Part shown: one piece after another, positions 63,850 to 64,000 of the stretch
Layout: the number at the start of each line of letters is the position of its first letter
Numbering within the stretch: the first letter of the stretch is position 1
DNA from: Onchocerca volvulus
Lineage: Eukaryota > Nematoda > Chromadorea > Rhabditida > Onchocercidae
Direction: 5' to 3'
Length of the DNA: 64,000 nucleotides
Assembly: GCA_000499405.2 (NCBI GenBank)
Contig: HG738137.1
Location: forward strand, 25,783,832-25,847,831
Program-made: the position numbers and the translations under genes
Notes under the pieces: model-generated
Told to the model about the DNA's origin: nothing
What the model saw: the letters and a program-made list of their open reading frames with translations, nothing else
The model's database searches: none

Positions 63850-64000
63850 GTTGGTTTTTTAAGAAAACTTTGCTGAATATTCCGAAATTTCATATTTCAG
63901 GAAATCAAGTCAGCAAATCGTTTTCTGAAGTTCTGAACTATGAAAAAATTATTTGCATTAAAGACATTACTTTCATTTCACTTATTTGATCAATCTTACT

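Noticed and set aside
1..64000. CRISPR arrays, bacterial operons, tRNA or rRNA genes
   Set aside because: No regularly spaced repeat-spacer structure, no tRNA-like cloverleaf or rRNA core was recognised; gene structure is eukaryotic throughout.

Overview
This window is nuclear DNA from an animal, most likely a parasitic nematode and plausibly a filarial (onchocercid) worm. The base composition is very AT-rich, genes are split into many small exons with GT..AG introns, and the families are nematode-typical: a TWK two-pore potassium channel, a patched-related (PTR) protein, a ZYG-1/PLK4 kinase, an srsx-like GPCR and a Kunitz/lustrin secreted protein. A short fragment of alphaproteobacterial-type dihydrolipoyl dehydrogenase at 36.1 kb fits a nuclear Wolbachia insertion, which filarial genomes often carry. 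The species assignment is inference. All exon limits were derived by hand from splice signals and reading-phase agreement.

Layout. 115-562 (+): three phase-0 exons of an unidentified protein, possibly the N-terminus of the next gene. 2212-12309 (+): a TWK channel with 14 located exons, a degenerate Helitron-like insert in one intron and a coding minisatellite at the C-terminus. 12.3-17.2 kb: no confident gene, but two LTR-like segments and a long degenerate TAA-type repeat. 17284-24030 (-): a PLK4/ZYG-1 kinase with about 19 exons, including one GC-AG intron. 25229-27020: a partial second copy of the TWK 5' region, two exons only. 27-33 kb: gene-poor, with a pair of inverted repeats and a relic that may be serpin-derived. 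33200-35563 (+): a complete GPCR gene. 36-39.6 kb: a graveyard holding the bacterial lpd fragment, an unrecognised relic and a decayed TAK1-like kinase (-).

40-48 kb is low-complexity, strand-asymmetric A-rich and T-rich DNA with palindromes and a patchwork dispersed repeat. It surrounds a GC-richer multi-exon zinc-finger gene at 44306-46212 (-), which has a reading-phase conflict. 48.3-49.5 kb (+) is a broken VWC/antistasin-type cysteine-rich gene. 51360-56937 (-) is a 14-exon PTR sterol-sensing-domain protein. 60026-63849 (+) is the 5' part of a secreted protein that alternates lustrin and Kunitz modules, one per exon, all joined at phase 1; it runs to the window edge.

There is no operon-like tight gene cluster. 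Genes are widely spaced and independent, and the distinctive feature is how many decayed or inserted pieces lie between intact conserved genes. I saw no clearly undescribed multi-gene system. The points most worth following are the bacterial lpd fragment, the unusual TWK pore filters, the TWK partial duplication with a sharp identity break, and the zinc-finger gene with its composition contrast.
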